The notes: a model not told the origin generated them from the sequence alone. A stretch of DNA of 64,000 bases from Syncephalis plumigaleata (GCA_025201365.1 JAIXMF010000009.1:372001-436000), one strand, 5' to 3'; numbered from the stretch's first letter, positions 22,586-34,614 are shown. Program-made: numbers and translations.

Positions 22586-23220
22586 CTAATGCTTTAACGG
22601 CAGGTCGTCCAACAATGAGACCCGGCAATGTCGAGCAGCCATGTCATTCCATCGGATAGCCATGCAATAGTCGCTGTCAGCCGGTAGATCAACTAGAACG
22701 AGTGGAGCAATGGAGCAACGCCATTCACGTATGGCATGCTGGCCGAATCCTTTGGCTGACAATAAAATGCCTATCGATTGCTCGCGTAATGCCACGCCTG
22801 CCATTCACGTATTGGTCCTGGTCCTAATTTGCCACGTAGACGTTTACATTGACAAATAACACGAACACGCTTTACTATATCATTATTACTTTCTTTGCTA
22901 TTCTCATTATTATCATGACTGGATGATGGTCGCAAGGTCCACCAACCGCGTAGATCGATGCCACGATCGCCTGCCCCACCACAACGTGCTACATCAATGC
23001 CTAAACGTGCAAGCACCTGTTCTGCCGTCTTCTCATAGGCAGTACCTCTATGAACATTGGTGTCTTCTTTGGTTGAATTGGAGGTAGCTATTGTCTGCAC
23101 ACTATTGTCTGTATCCTCATAGTTCGTAGATGAATTCCTAGTTTGTATTCGTAATAGTTGCACTTGACGAATAAACAATATTGACGGTGAATGAGAGGTG
23201 TGCACTAGAGATCGAAGCAT
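22586..23220 (-). CDS. RRG7-like mitochondrial protein (restriction-endonuclease-like fold)
   Basis: RRG7 is needed for respiratory growth in yeast and has a PD-(D/E)XK nuclease-like fold. Single exon. The N-terminus is Arg/Ser-rich and mitochondrial-like (MLRSLVHTSHSPSILFIRQV). The conserved core reads HRGTAYEKTAEQVLARLGID, GGAGDRGIDLRGWW (the D of the nuclease-like motif) and VRVICQCKRLRGKLGPGPIR (the QCK of the E/Q-x-K motif). The C-terminal part, MAGVALREQSIGILLSAKGF and beyond, is in another frame. Adding one A to the AA at 22804-22805 (plus-strand TT) would join IRE to MAGVALREQ. Nuclease-type residues D and QxK are present; activity is not known for the family. Confidence 0.8.
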
Positions 23221-23331
23221 AATAATATAATGTTAGGATACAAATATCGTTGTGTCGTGAACAACAGTTGAACGCGTCTGTTTTTATTTTATCGTTGTTT
23301 CTCGTTGTTTCTTTCTTGTTACTCTAGCAGT
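23221..23331. promoter_or_regulatory. 111 bp bidirectional promoter, RRG7-like / FHIT
   Basis: Only 111 bp separate two divergent ATGs, and the interval is T-rich with three GTTTCT-like repeats. It must contain both promoters and both leaders. Confidence 0.5.
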
Positions 23332-24029
23332 ATGTCCACGTTCGCATTCGGTCCTATTCGTATCTGTACCAGTCAGATATTCTTTGCCTCGCGTCTATCG
23401 TACGGCATAGTCAACTTGAAGCCACTAGTGCCGTAAGTGACTATACAGACTATCGTTGTGTATATCCATACTGACTCGCTTAACGACAACTTCCAGTGGA
23501 CGTATCCTTTGTCTTGACCGTTCATATTACTAAGCTTATACCTTAACAGTATTCTACAGATGTTCTAGTGGTTAGCAAGCGTAATGTGCCACGTCTCGCC
23601 GAATTGACGGGAGACGAGGTGGCCGATCTCTTTCAGAGTGCACAGAAAATTGCTCGAGTAATTGAGCAAGTTTACGAGGGAGAGGCGAGCACTTTAGCGA
23701 TGCAGGATGGACCGGCAGCAGGACAAACGGTGCCACACTGCCACGTACACATTATACCGAGAAGTCGAGGAGACTGGCCGAATAACGACGATGTCTATCG
23801 TGATTTGGACAAACAAAAGACGGAGCATATTATCGAGGATCTAAGTCGACCACCACGTAGCCCAGAGGATATGGTAAGTGCAAGTGGTCAAGAAGACTAT
23901 TCTCTCGTAGGATAGACAAGTGATAATCATGACACGTATTAATAATGAATATAGGCAGCCGAGGCTACTAAACTACGCGCCTTCTTCCCGATAATAGTTA
24001 TTGTTAACATGCACGTAATAACAGAATAA
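23332..24029 (+). CDS. FHIT-type diadenosine polyphosphate hydrolase (HIT family)
   Basis: Splits ApppA-type dinucleotides into AMP and the remaining nucleotide. Exons 23332-23432, 23497-23501, 23560-23873 and 23955-24029 give 164 residues. Exon 2 is only 5 nt (TGGAC), flanked by CAG and GTATCC, and is required to make PGHVLVVSKR. Motifs: FGPIRICTSQIFFASRLSYG at the N-terminus, PRLAELTGDEVADLFQSAQK, IEQVYEGEASTLAMQDGPAA GQTV, and the histidine triad HCHVHIIPRSRGDW with the FHIT-specific continuation NNDDVYRDLD. The last exon after FFP is weakly constrained, and its end may differ. Confidence 0.92.
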
Positions 24030-24235
24030 AGTCATATGAAATGTACATGTAATCCTAATTGATATTAAACTATGTCAATTGAATAGTAGATAGGATAAAA
24101 AAGTTTAATCTTTATTATATTACTATTATTACTAATGAGAGTTATACGGATCTAACGTTTAATAAAACGTCATGATCAAACTCATAGTGATAAGCGGTGT
24201 TAAACTGTAATAATCATAGTGAATAGATTTGCTCG

Positions 24236-25257
24236 TTAGTTCTTCTTGATCTTTGTGGCATCCGAGTGGATTTGCTGATGAATCAAGGCACCTGAGAAGA
24301 TAAAGAAGAGTTGATTAGCTAATGGTGTACAATTACTAAATGTACTACTACTACTACTACTATCACTTACTTAGATGATAAGCACCGCAAGCAAGAATTC
24401 CACTGGCAGTGTAGAAGATCAGTCGTTGCATATGATCGAATCGTCCCAGGAATGGGTATACCCAGAATCCATTCATGTGGAAGCAGAGTTGCAACCAGGC
24501 ACCATAACCAAATGCAAATAGCAACAAGCCCATTAGATGACGCTGGCTTCGTTTAAACGATGGATTAAACACGAACAACTCGGTGAATATCAACAGACCA
24601 GGGAAAAGATGCAATGCACAATCCATTAGCATGTCGACACTAGATGTAAGAAGACAATAAATGACAACCTAGTCAGTTCTATGATTTGTGACTTGTTATG
24701 CAGGTATACTTACGTTGGATCATCAGGATGATGCAACAAATGTGGATCAACTAGGAATAATGCCCAATAAAATAGTGTAATAATAAATTGTAACTAATAA
24801 TCGTAACAGCAATAGTAAACATTAATGAACATAGACTAATTAATAATAGTAATAATATAAAGAGAGAGTGAATACTAACTGGAAATCCGAGTATCATAAT
24901 AGCTCGTCTAGCAGCGGTCAATGCTTTGTAGGGTAGATTAGCCACTTTATTACGCGTATTTACACATATATATTAGTATGACGGGTTCTTGTTGCTTCAC
25001 CTACCTGAATTATTAATGATATTGCTGGCAAGGGCCAGAGCAAAAGTAATCCATACAAAAGACCAGCCCAATATGGTCAAATACTAGACAACGAATTAGC
25101 ATATGTTACATGTACATAGTTCTATTCCACTTACACCAAGTCTACCACCAAATCCCTGACTGACTTGTGTCTCCATATGGCGAAGAAACTCGAATGGATA
25201 GCTTAGAACTAGCAATCCCAGCCCGTGGAAGGTGAGCGAGGTCAATGACGAGGTCAT
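24236..25257 (-). CDS. FAR-17a/AIG1-like multipass membrane protein
   Basis: Animal relatives (AIG1, ADTRP) are threonine hydrolases that cut fatty acid esters of hydroxy fatty acids. Several exons encode about six hydrophobic helices. Order: MTSSLTSLTFHGLGLLVLSY, then PFEFLRHMETQVSQGFGGR, YLTILGWSFVWITFALALAS, PYKALTAARRAIMILGFP, DPHLLHHPDDP, MLMDCALHLFPGLLIFTELF, then HLMGLLLFAFGYGAWLQLCF HMNGFWVYPFLGRFD and FYTASGILACGAYHLS. The conserved active-site histidine of the family corresponds to DCALHLFPG, and the catalytic Thr lies in the earlier helix region. The tail ends in KIKKN, a dilysine-like ER retrieval signal. Confidence 0.82.
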
Positions 25258-25502
25258 GATGTTATAATTCGGACTTTGAAATAGGTAAATACGTAATATA
25301 AGAACAAATAAAAAAGAAAGCGTATAAACAAAGTATTAATAAAAGCGAGCGAGAGAGAGATGTAGCAAACTAATTAGTTTATTGGTATAGTTGCTTGAAA
25401 ACAACGGTAAATAACGATGACAAATAGAATAGTGAGAAAGAGAGAGTAGTAAGTAGTAAGTAGTATGAAGTGGAAAGAGATGTCGTAGAGGCAACCGCAT
25501 GG

Positions 25503-26837
25503 TTAGTCATCGGTGAATTTAATCGACCTTGAGCTGAAATCAATCTGGCCACCACGATAGCTGCCACGCTTCTTCTTGTTCTTCTCTTTGGTGAATCCTT
25601 TACCGCGTGTGACTATCAAGTCTTGATGTGCTTTGAATCCGTAAGAGTTCTCGTCGAATCCCTAAACAGTCAATCGATTATGCATAAGTTTAGCCTATTC
25701 CGTGTATTGACAACACAATCTACTTACACCACCCAAGAATGTGTTATCAGCTAGACGATTGTCGTGATAACTGACATCCTCCTCTTTAATACGACAGAAT
25801 GGCGTATTCTGTGATTTATCCTATCATTACTGTTAGTTAACTTGAATGTGTAACAAGCTTATTTCTTTGATGACTTACCTTTTTACTGGCTGTTTCCTTG
25901 GATTTGGATTTCTTACTAACATTGAGTGATCTAATTATTACATATTAATAAACTATGTTGTATATTAAACTAATCAATCTACATACGCAGTAGGTGTTGA
26001 CTCATCATGCTTTCGCTTCTTATTGCTGCTTGATTCTGCTGTCGATGATGATGATGCTTTCTTTTGCTTGGTCTTTGTATCTTCTTCATCTTCACTATCG
26101 CTGCTACTCTCACTATCACTATCTTCACTACTGCTACTGCTAGAATCACTATCGCTTTCTTTCTTCTTTTCCTCCTCTTCACTATCACTGTCACTGCTGC
26201 TGCTACTTTCACTTTCTTCTTCTTTTCCTCCTCATCGCTATCGCTGCTGCTATCACTGTCACTGCTGCTGCTGCTTGATTCACTATCACTATCCTTCTTC
26301 TTTTCTTCCTCTTCACTGTCACTATCACTATCTTCACTGCTGCTATCACTGCTATCACTATCACTGCTGCTACTGCTACTGCTACTGCTATCCTCGGTAT
26401 CTGACGAGTTTCCTTCTTCATCATCCTATTGTATCATTCTATTAGTAGATCATTCAACTAATTAGTCAAGCTATAAACACTTACCTCGGAGGATGAGCTA
26501 TCATAATATTAGCAATCAAATGACTAGTCAGTTCCATATCTTAACGATTCCTTCCATCCTTCTTACTAACCTGCTGCTGCTACCCATCTCCTTGACTAAC
26601 TTCATAAACTTTTCTATTTTTTTGGCATCAGACTTGATTTTCACATTCTTTATCTAAGTATTATTCATAGTAATCACTATTAGTACATGCTACATCCCGA
26701 TATACGCATATTAATCTTACGGTCTTTGTCTCTTTGTTGAAGGCATCCACCGTCTTCTTCAAGCTGAATTCCTCAAGAAGCGTACGCAAAACTTCTACTG
26801 CTTTCTCTTTCTCGGTTAAAGTGCAATGAGGTGCCAT
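25503..26837 (-). CDS. SRP40/NOLC1-type nucleolar phosphoprotein
   Basis: A chaperone-like protein of the nucleolus that shuttles H/ACA and C/D snoRNPs. The N-terminus is a LisH-like helix pair (LTEKEKAVEVLRTLLEEFSL, KKTVDAFNKETK). The middle is long Ser/Asp/Glu acidic tracts split by KKK basic blocks, encoded by TCN/GAY repeats (26040-26420). The C-terminus is the conserved SRP40 domain: TPFCRIKEEDVSYHDNRLAD NTFLGG, then GFDENSYGFKAHQDLIVTRG KGFTKEKNKKKRGSYRGG. Repetitive coding makes the reading frame in the middle uncertain, and the other-frame ORFs across it are shadows. Acidic tracts are expected casein-kinase-2 targets. Confidence 0.87.
26040..26420 (-). repeat. Ser/Asp-rich trinucleotide-biased tract within SRP40
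   Basis: Repeated CTATCACTG/CTTCTTC-like units on the plus strand encode alternating Ser/Asp/Glu and Lys blocks on the minus strand. The tract is protein-coding and prone to length change. Confidence 0.7.
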
Positions 26838-27328
26838 GGTTTATCGTCTTCAAATGGCGCACGCTAGGAATTCAGCAAAACAAAGAGTCAAGAAAAACAC
26901 GTAGCAATCAAGAAAGAATTCAAGACGATAAAAATATAGGATGGTGCTTTATTTCTTTTTTTTCTTTCTCTCTTCTCTCTTATAGCGTCAATAGTAAACT
27001 GTACCCATTGTAACTCCGTCCTAGGTTTCATGTAACATTATGATTTTTTAGTTTACCTTTTGCTGTAACTAACTGAGAAATAAACATAATTAAAACTGCA
27101 CAGTTTTAATCGGCTTTGTTCGTAAGTTGAATTGCATATATGACAGAGTACCCACGCGTTAGCGTTCATTATTTCCGTACTGGTAACAATAGTTCATATA
27201 CATATAGTTATTGCTCTCATCTTAGTCATATAATACATGCACTCTACTCATTGACAAGCACACACGTTAACCACTCTCATATTCTGTGACATCTTGCACT
27301 TTTCTATTTAATATCTCTTCGTTAAAGC
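26838..27328. promoter_or_regulatory. divergent promoter region, SRP40 / BUD6
   Basis: A 491 bp interval with T-rich tracts (about 26945-26985). No coding exon or named site was recognised. Confidence 0.4.
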
Positions 27329-29476
27329 ATGTCGAACCACGCACAGCGTCCTATAGGAACCGGTGACGGTAGAGCACCTACTCGTCCAATTATTCCAGGT
27401 ACAGGCCAGTCTGCAGTGCAAGGCCGTTCACTTCCCAACTATCAGGTCAGTCGAGTGCAAGTAGGAGTGAGCAGAGTTATGCGCAGCAACAAGAGCAACG
27501 ATATCGTGAATTGCTACGTCAAGAGCAACAACTGCAGCAGTTACAAAAGTCAGGCTCTTTATCGACAACGATAACTGCAGTAGCTGGAGGTACTGATAAT
27601 AGTTTGTCAGTTGGACAAGGCATTAAACGATCCACCAAATCGATCCGTCGTCTTTCTGCGGTGCGTCCTGGTGCCCACCAAATAACAGCGATGTTCGATA
27701 ATGACGCTCCTCTACCCGGTGTTCCCACTACAACGGCTATACCAAACAATAGTCTACCTAGAAAGGACTTGCCACCATTACCGGGAGCATCGGGAAGATC
27801 AGGCATGATGTCCAACACTAGCAATGTACCTAATAGTGATGTAAATATAACGCTCGATACAAGTAGTGGCACACCTCAGCCAGGTATGCGTTCTGCACCA
27901 GGATCACGTAAAAATACCATAACTGAGGGTAAGCTATAGATAATGACAACCTACAATGTTGTATACATCATCTAACTATATCATACTAGGCTCATCCGCA
28001 CCTAATACTAATGCTCAACGCACGTTATTCCTACAAGTTGGTCGTGAAACGAAACGGGCATCTTTCCCGAATGAGCCGCTAACCTTGGACGTGCTTAGCC
28101 AGCTATTTCGCAATCGTTTCTCTCGACTGGCCAGTATGACATCACCATTGCTTCCCATTCAAATTCGAGATCCAATGGTTGGTGTATTTTATTTATTAGA
28201 ACAATTATCTGATGTACGAGATAAATCTGTATTGCGCGTTCGAGTACCAGGCAAGTAATGCATATACACATACATATATATTAGAATGCAATGACTAACA
28301 GTGTAGATAATAGATGATGATCCATTGGATTTATTACGTAATAGGGTTGATCTTGGATTCACCGGTGTATCCACTTCGATCACCGATCTACGTGCATCAT
28401 TTAGCAAACAGCATGATTTATCGCAAGAATTGAAAAAGACCCAGGATGAGCTGGTGCTCAGTCAGCAGCAACAGCAAGAGAAGCTTGAGAGATCGCTAAA
28501 CCAGCTAGAACAGTTACAGCAACAGGTCGATGAATTCCGTGTAGAAAGTAAAAACGCCGTATCCACCGCTGATACTCCAGCAAAGAGCGTGGATACAAGT
28601 GTCGAGACTAAAGCATTACAAAGAGATTTACGTATGCTTCAGGAGGAGTTAGCCGCGATACGTCGTGCTTACGATACATTCCGTAAGGAGACCGGTGATA
28701 TCGTGGATACACTAGAGAAACAATGCACGGAACTTCGATCGGCACTGGAATTGGAACGTGTTCGACAGACCGGATCAGCTCGCGCGTTTATTACTGAAGG
28801 TCAAACGGTGATGGATGCGCGTACAGAAGCGATTGCCAGTAAGATCGAGGATGCCGAGGACATATGCAACGATATCAAGTTGGATCTGACGCAGAGACGC
28901 TCCATTCCAAGTGAGGCACGTATGAAGGTGGTACGTGAGGCATTGGCAACTGCTGATAAAGAACTCGACTCGCTCAATGCTATGGTCGAGGAAACGCGAC
29001 CAAAATGGAAGAGTGCTTGGGAGAGCGAGCTACAAGCTGTACTTAATGAACAACAATTCCTGAAGGATCAAGAGGAACTATTGCTAGACTTGCGCGATGA
29101 CACTACTCGATTATCCGAGTTATTCGATCAGTTGCAGCAAGTGGTTACGTTAAAATCGCGTAAAAGCACGCGTAAACAGCCTACACTTCAGGTTCTGTCG
29201 GCAGAGGAAGGATTCCTACAATTGAATCAAGTGATGCAAGAGATCACCTGCATTGAACCGGATTCTAATCGTCGTCTACAAGCATTGGAGCAAGCGGAGC
29301 GAATGCGTCGTCTTGAACTAGAACAGCAAGTGGGTGAATTCGAGCAGGAACTAGGCGATTTTGTCGCTGAGAAGAAACTACGACCTACGGGCGGGTTCGA
29401 AGAGACGGAACGTCGACGTGAAGAACGACGAAAAGAAACGATGAAAGCGATGCTTGCCTCAACACCGGGCAGATAA
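27329..29476 (+). CDS. BUD6: actin-interacting protein Bud6/Aip3 (polarisome)
   Basis: Bud6 helps formins nucleate actin cables at sites of polarised growth. Exons 27329-27928, 27990-28250 and 28314-29476. The N-terminus is Gln/Ser/Pro-rich. The AIP3 domain follows: LFLQVGRETKRASFPNEPLT, LDVLSQLFRNRFSRLASMTS, PIQIRDPMVGVFYLLEQLSD and SVLRVRVP; then coiled coil and the conserved core (LDSLNAMVEETRPKWKSAWE, LQAVLNEQQFLKDQEELLLD). The second intron (28251-28313) uses a GC donor (GCAAGT). Read this way it gives VPDDDPLDLLRNRVDLG with no stop. In exon 1 a GG at 27445-27446 must be GGG to join NYQ to QSSASRSEQSYAQQQEQ. This is a fungus-specific family. Confidence 0.92.
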
Positions 29477-29790
29477 TAATGCGATTGACGAATATGCTTG
29501 ACATGGTCAACATACTGCAATAACAGCTGGGTTAGCTAGTGTTGTTGTATCGTGTAATAACTGGATTGTGTATAAACCATCATTTATCATAATTAATCAT
29601 ATTTTGTGTGTGCAGTATATTTTGTGTGGATGACGTACACCATGAACATTGATTGCCACTCAATCAATTGGATTATTCATTCTATTGTCGATTATCACTT
29701 GTTCATCTAAGCTACTTCTCTCATCTTGCTTCGTCAACCTTACCAATCTTTACTGGCTTTTGTATTAGTGAACTCGATACTACTTGAACC
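29477..29790. other. tandem intergenic spacer, BUD6 to proteasome alpha gene
   Basis: AT-rich spacer with no recognised feature; it contains the BUD6 3' UTR and the next promoter. Confidence 0.4.
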
Positions 29791-31023
29791 ATGAGCGCCA
29801 TTGGCACCGGTGTACGTATTATAGTGCTAGTGATTATACTCGTATTTATGACTAATCTCACGAGTTAAACAGTACGATCTATCGGCAAGTACCTATTCGC
29901 CAGATGGTCGCATCTTCCAGATTGAATATGCCAATAAGGCAGTCGAAAATAGCGGGTAAGCTTACTAGTCTGCTTGTTGATATCATAATACTAACACTAA
30001 CACTAATATAATACATATAGTACTGCTATTGGTTTGCGTTGTAAAGATGGTGTAGTACTTGCTGTGGAGAAGCTTGTACAATCAAAATTGATGGTACCTG
30101 GTTCTAATCGTCGTATTCTTACGGTGGATAGACACAGTGGCATGGTAGGATGCTAGCATACATGCATATTCCTATTGCTATTGATAAAATTGCTAATAAT
30201 ATATCTACGATGATACTAGGCAATTGCTGGCTTGTTGGCCGATGGACGTCATGTTGTAAAACGTGCACGCGATGAAGCCGAGAACTACCGCGACATTTAT
30301 CGTGTACCTATTCCTGGAAAAGTAAGTATACATCAATAGTTTATTGCTACTATATCATATACTTACAGTTTAATGATAGATGTTGACCGATCGTATTGGT
30401 CAGTATGTCTCGATGCATACACTCTACTCGAGTGTACGTCCATTTGGTAGTGCACTACTAGTAGGTGCAGTGGACACTAATGGTCCTCACTATTCCTCGT
30501 CGAACCATCCGGTGTCTACTGGGTAAGTGAGACAACTAAATAAATGATTGCCATAGTATTTTCTTACTAATGACTGGTTATAATTAGGGTTATGCTGGAT
30601 GCGCTATCGGTAAAGGAAAACAAGTGGCAAAGGCTGAGATTGAAAAGTTGAAGCTCGATGAACTCACAGTGGTTGAGGGTGTTAAAGAAGCCGCTCGAAT
30701 GTAAGCGATATCTTCACTTGCAACAATAGCTCGTTATTGTCATCTAACATTGCATATCATGTCTAGTATTTACGCAGCACACGATGAAAACAAAGATCGT
30801 GAGTTTCAACTCGAGATGAGCTGGATTCCCGTAATCAATGGTGGACATCATCAGCCTGTACCATCGGATATTCAGGCAGAAGCTGAACAATATGCCAAGG
30901 TAATAATGAATGTCACGGAATAATCCTCTTTATATGACATGTTATCTAACTATTATTACAATATTATAATAGGATGCGCTATTAGGCGATGAGATGGAAG
31001 ACGATGAAGACGACGATATCTAA
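29791..31023 (+). CDS. 20S proteasome alpha-7 subunit (PSMA3/Pre10 type)
   Basis: An outer-ring subunit of the 20S core particle. Exons: 29791-29811, 29873-29955, 30021-30144, 30220-30321, 30380-30522, 30588-30700, 30767-30899 and 30973-31023. It starts [20 protein letters not shown], then the alpha-signature [20 protein letters not shown]. Further marks are [40 protein letters not shown] and, after the exon 5/6 junction, [20 protein letters not shown]. The C-terminus is acidic ([10 protein letters not shown]), as in Pre10/PSMA3. Exon 5 needs one extra C at 30490 to read [15 protein letters not shown]. The exon sum of 770 nt agrees with one lost base. Confidence 0.95.
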
Positions 31024-31558
31024 ATAGTGCATGACAATAGTTGAATTACGAGCGAGTAGATAAACGCCAGATTCTATATAGTAAACGTGGATACTTCTTT
31101 TTACTTGCACGCTATCACAACATATCAACTTTTAACTTGGTAACAATAATCACGATGATGATGACATTGTCTATAAATTATAAGAAACAGTGTCGGAAGA
31201 ATAATAGTACATGTGCCACCCTTGCTTTAATTATCTGTTACCTATTTTGCCACAAAATACATGTGCAACAAAGTATCTATAATAAGAAGTACTCATTTAT
31301 GTAAATGCAAACTATTTAAATAGACGGTCCAAGGACACTAAGAGAAATAACGCCACGATATTCAGAAAAGAAACTTTACCTCAAACCTTCCTATCTTGTT
31401 ATTCCCTCCAATAGTTCTAATCTCTCTATTTATCTTTTTGTCTCTTTAATATCTATAATATCTGCTAATAACGTGATGACCATTTATATCTAATTTATTT
31501 ATTGCTCAAGTTTACTATTTCTTTCTTTCTTTCTTTTTGTTGTCATTTGATAAGCAGT
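31024..31558. other. intergenic region
   Basis: Between tandem genes. A non-ATG 87-codon plus-strand ORF at 31041-31304 has no motif and was not accepted. A TTTC repeat (about 31518-31536) lies just before the next ATG. Confidence 0.45.
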
Positions 31559-34404
31559 ATGGCACCTGAAGTAGGTGCTAAAGCATTATTCCCCAATGCT
31601 ATGGGCGCTGTTATTCAAGAGGTGTACAATGTAAATCGTGATAAACATCGTAGTATCCGTATTACTATTGAGAATCATCATAGCACGCTTCGATTGTCGG
31701 GTGCGCGATTTCATTGCTATCAAAGTCGGTGTAAAGATGTGCCCAGTCATGTTATCGATGCTGCGTGTAGTCAGACCACGTATATTACATCTGCTGAACC
31801 TAACACGGCATGTACCGGTTATCTACTCTATCGAATACTCGATTGTCGACCGACACCACCGCAAGAGATGGAGTTATTCCTACTAATTATATGGGAGGTG
31901 CCAGTAATCGGTCCGAATCGTTGTCTACTAGAAGTGTTGCAAGCATCGGTCGGCTCACACTTGTTGCGCAGAGACGGCACGATAAAAGAGTTGGTGAAAT
32001 TTAGGCGAGAACACCGTCTCGTATCGACTACTCACGTCCAATGTCAAGGATGGCGCGTATCAGATAAGGCCTTCACTGCTATGGCCACTATGACAAATAC
32101 AGTTGATGCGAAACTCGAATTACGTATTACAAGCGTTGTGGAGGGTTCGACTAATCTGCTAGATTCACCGGAGCCTATTCCTTCAACGGGGTAAGTATCA
32201 CCGCGTTTGATCATAATAGTCATACCTATAAATCAGTCGATTAACTAGTTCTCATCTTTATTATTATTATTATTAAGTTTAATGGAACGAAACTTCAATA
32301 TAGATCCGTTACAATCCAATTCACTCTTACAAAATGGTAAGCATGATCATGTGTTACCTATCTAATAGTAGATGATGAGTATCTGAACCATGCTGTGTTA
32401 TGTCGTGTTATTTTCTAGACTCGTATTGCGGTATGCGGAAAAAGGCCAGTTTGACGATTCAGATCAACAATCAATCTCGTCAATTGTATCTGCGTCGTGC
32501 TCGTTTTCACATTAGAGATGGCAATGCAATGGATAATGCAATCGATGATGTTGAACCGAGACAACAATGCCTCATACCGCTAATGGCTCATCGTAAGCTT
32601 AAAGGCTTTCTCGTGTATAAGATGGACGACAAGCCAACAGGTGGTGATGGCAATGCTATCAAGTCGGATACAGCGGCTGCCTATCGTGATCATGGTCTAT
32701 TTCTAGTAATCGCCTGGTGTGTTCATCCTCGAAAGGGAAATCGTCTATGGGTGGACGTGGTTAGAGCGCGAGATGATATATTCCCGGGTAGCGATGCCTA
32801 TCTAGGCCAGTTCTACGATAGCTACATTCGCTACTTGCTTAGTGCATCGACACGACCCTCCACCTGGATGTCCAGTCATGGTGGTTGCTATCAATTCACA
32901 TCATTCATTGATGCAGGAATGCATAACATAGTATTGCCATTGAATATATGTGACGTATCATCCGATTTAACACGAGGAGAAGCACCATTATTCTTGCCTA
33001 ATTTAGGTATCGGGTAAGCATGATTGATTAGAACACAATTGTGGATTATTAACGTAGCTTGCAGGGTCACCATGAACAGCTCACTCGCGGAGATTACCGA
33101 TCTATTTGCACGGAAACTACACTGGAAGCAGCAGCAATTACTGCTTATTATCGAGAACACGCATAATGATCTTATATTGACGCCTATATGGCCTACAGAG
33201 AATATATCGCGACAGATTCATCAGGGTCGACACGAGATCTCGTCATTGAATCAATCGCGTCTTTTCTGGTCGAATGAGGGTATACGGGTGTACCAGCTCA
33301 TACAACGTCATCCTAAACTCGCCCCGCTCAATATCATCTACTTTCTGGTGGTGCGAGCCCGTGACACCGATATCAGTGTTGGTGTGATGGCAACATGGGC
33401 ATCCGCTTACAACGAGAGCTCCATCGACATGGACGCCATTGCCGACTACGTTCGTCGAGTGCCTAACATGAATCGATTGCCTATGGCACGACATATTCAG
33501 CAGGATATTCGTTTGAATAATGACACGCTATTCCAATTGACGGCTTTTCGCAATCTTACTATGCCATTTACCCTTACTCTTACCATAGGACATGCAAGTA
33601 GTCATCAGGTAGGAGAATCACTCGAGCAGACACATAACCAGTCGTGTATATCCTAACTGTGACTATTCTATTCTATTTTACGATAGATACATAATTGGCC
33701 GGAATCTCGTACATGGGCTATTCCTGGTGGTATGTATTGTTACTGCTACTATTATCATCATTGCTAGATACTAATGGTCTTATTGCTTAGCTGGATTATG
33801 GCGACCATTACAAGGTCATATTAACATGCCAATACCGCCAAAGCTACGTATCACCATGATTAACGATCATAATAATTTGAAGCTTGGTAGTGCACAAGTG
33901 TTTAGTACGGGTTATCATTTGGCCGCCTCGCCCGAAGTAACCTATCAACCATTGTCGAGATCGGTGTACAACTTCAATGCATTGCCTGCGAATGAGGAGC
34001 GTGATGTCTACCTGTTCCACACGTTGCATAATAATCCCAGTACGCTAGGTCTATGGTTTACAGTGCAAGCTCGTGGCACACTACTTGGCTATCGTGTCAG
34101 GTGCCAACTCGATGAAGCGGAGGTGGCATCGCTTGATATCCCGCTATCGACACCGTTACATAATGACACATCGTTACGCGAGCCGCATTCACCGCGTGAC
34201 ACCATCGCCTCGTTCCAGCAAGCGGATGGCTCCACCCTTTACGTGGCACTCTACGTGGGCAGTAGCATGAACGGCGAACGTACCGAATTGGTCGTTTGCT
34301 GGGCTGATCAACATGAAAAGGTGGAGGCATGCATTATTGCTTCTAATGGACGTTTACGCGCGTCTACACTAGGGACAAGCTCGTCATCCGATGCATCCTC
34401 CTAA
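31559..34404 (+). CDS. large protein of four tandem actinoporin-like beta-sandwich modules
   Basis: Function unknown. Exons 31559-32190, 32278-32336, 32419-33013, 33065-33608, 33687-33729 and 33791-34404 join in frame to 828 residues. I see four repeats of about 190 residues. Each opens with a beta strand pair of the form xIxIxNxxxxLxLxxARxH (SIRITIENHHSTLRLSGARF; SLTIQINNQSRQLYLRRARF; LLIIENTHNDLILTPIW; LRITMINDHNNLKLGSAQVF). Each then has a G-x-L/V-Y strand, a hydrophobic strand (ELFLLIIWEVP; GLFLVIAWCVH) and a closing strand pair. The opening NAMGAVIQEVYNVNRDKHRS before module 1 recalls the actinoporin N-terminus. No signal peptide follows the first ATG. The family assignment is a fold-level guess. 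No break was needed to read it, and it looks whole. Confidence 0.5.
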
Positions 34405-34614
34405 GCATCTATTATTATTATTATATTTATATTCACATATGATTGTAGCAGCATTATTTTATTCAAGTAATCACGATTAGTTTTAAATTTACGTAATAAA
34501 TCATAATCTTTTCTCCATTCTCCTTCCATTAGTCAACCTCTTCTTTCTCCTCTTCTCTACTTTTTCTTTAGTGTATCTGTGTTTCTACACCGTTCTCCCT
34601 CCACTTCGTTGACC
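34405..34614. other. tandem intergenic spacer upstream of SRP14
   Basis: T/C-rich promoter sequence (about 34505-34575) with no coding content. Confidence 0.4.

Noticed and set aside
26023-26465. Plus-strand Ser/Leu-rich ORFs across the SRP40 acidic tract
   Set aside because: Other-strand reading of the Ser/Asp repeat codons; the SRP40 domain on the minus strand explains the region.
31041-31304. 87-codon plus-strand ORF
   Set aside because: No ATG start, no motif and no splice support.
31502-31558. Signal-peptide-like extension before the actinoporin-like protein
   Set aside because: It would start at TTG, not ATG; the first ATG is 31559 and no hydrophobic signal follows.
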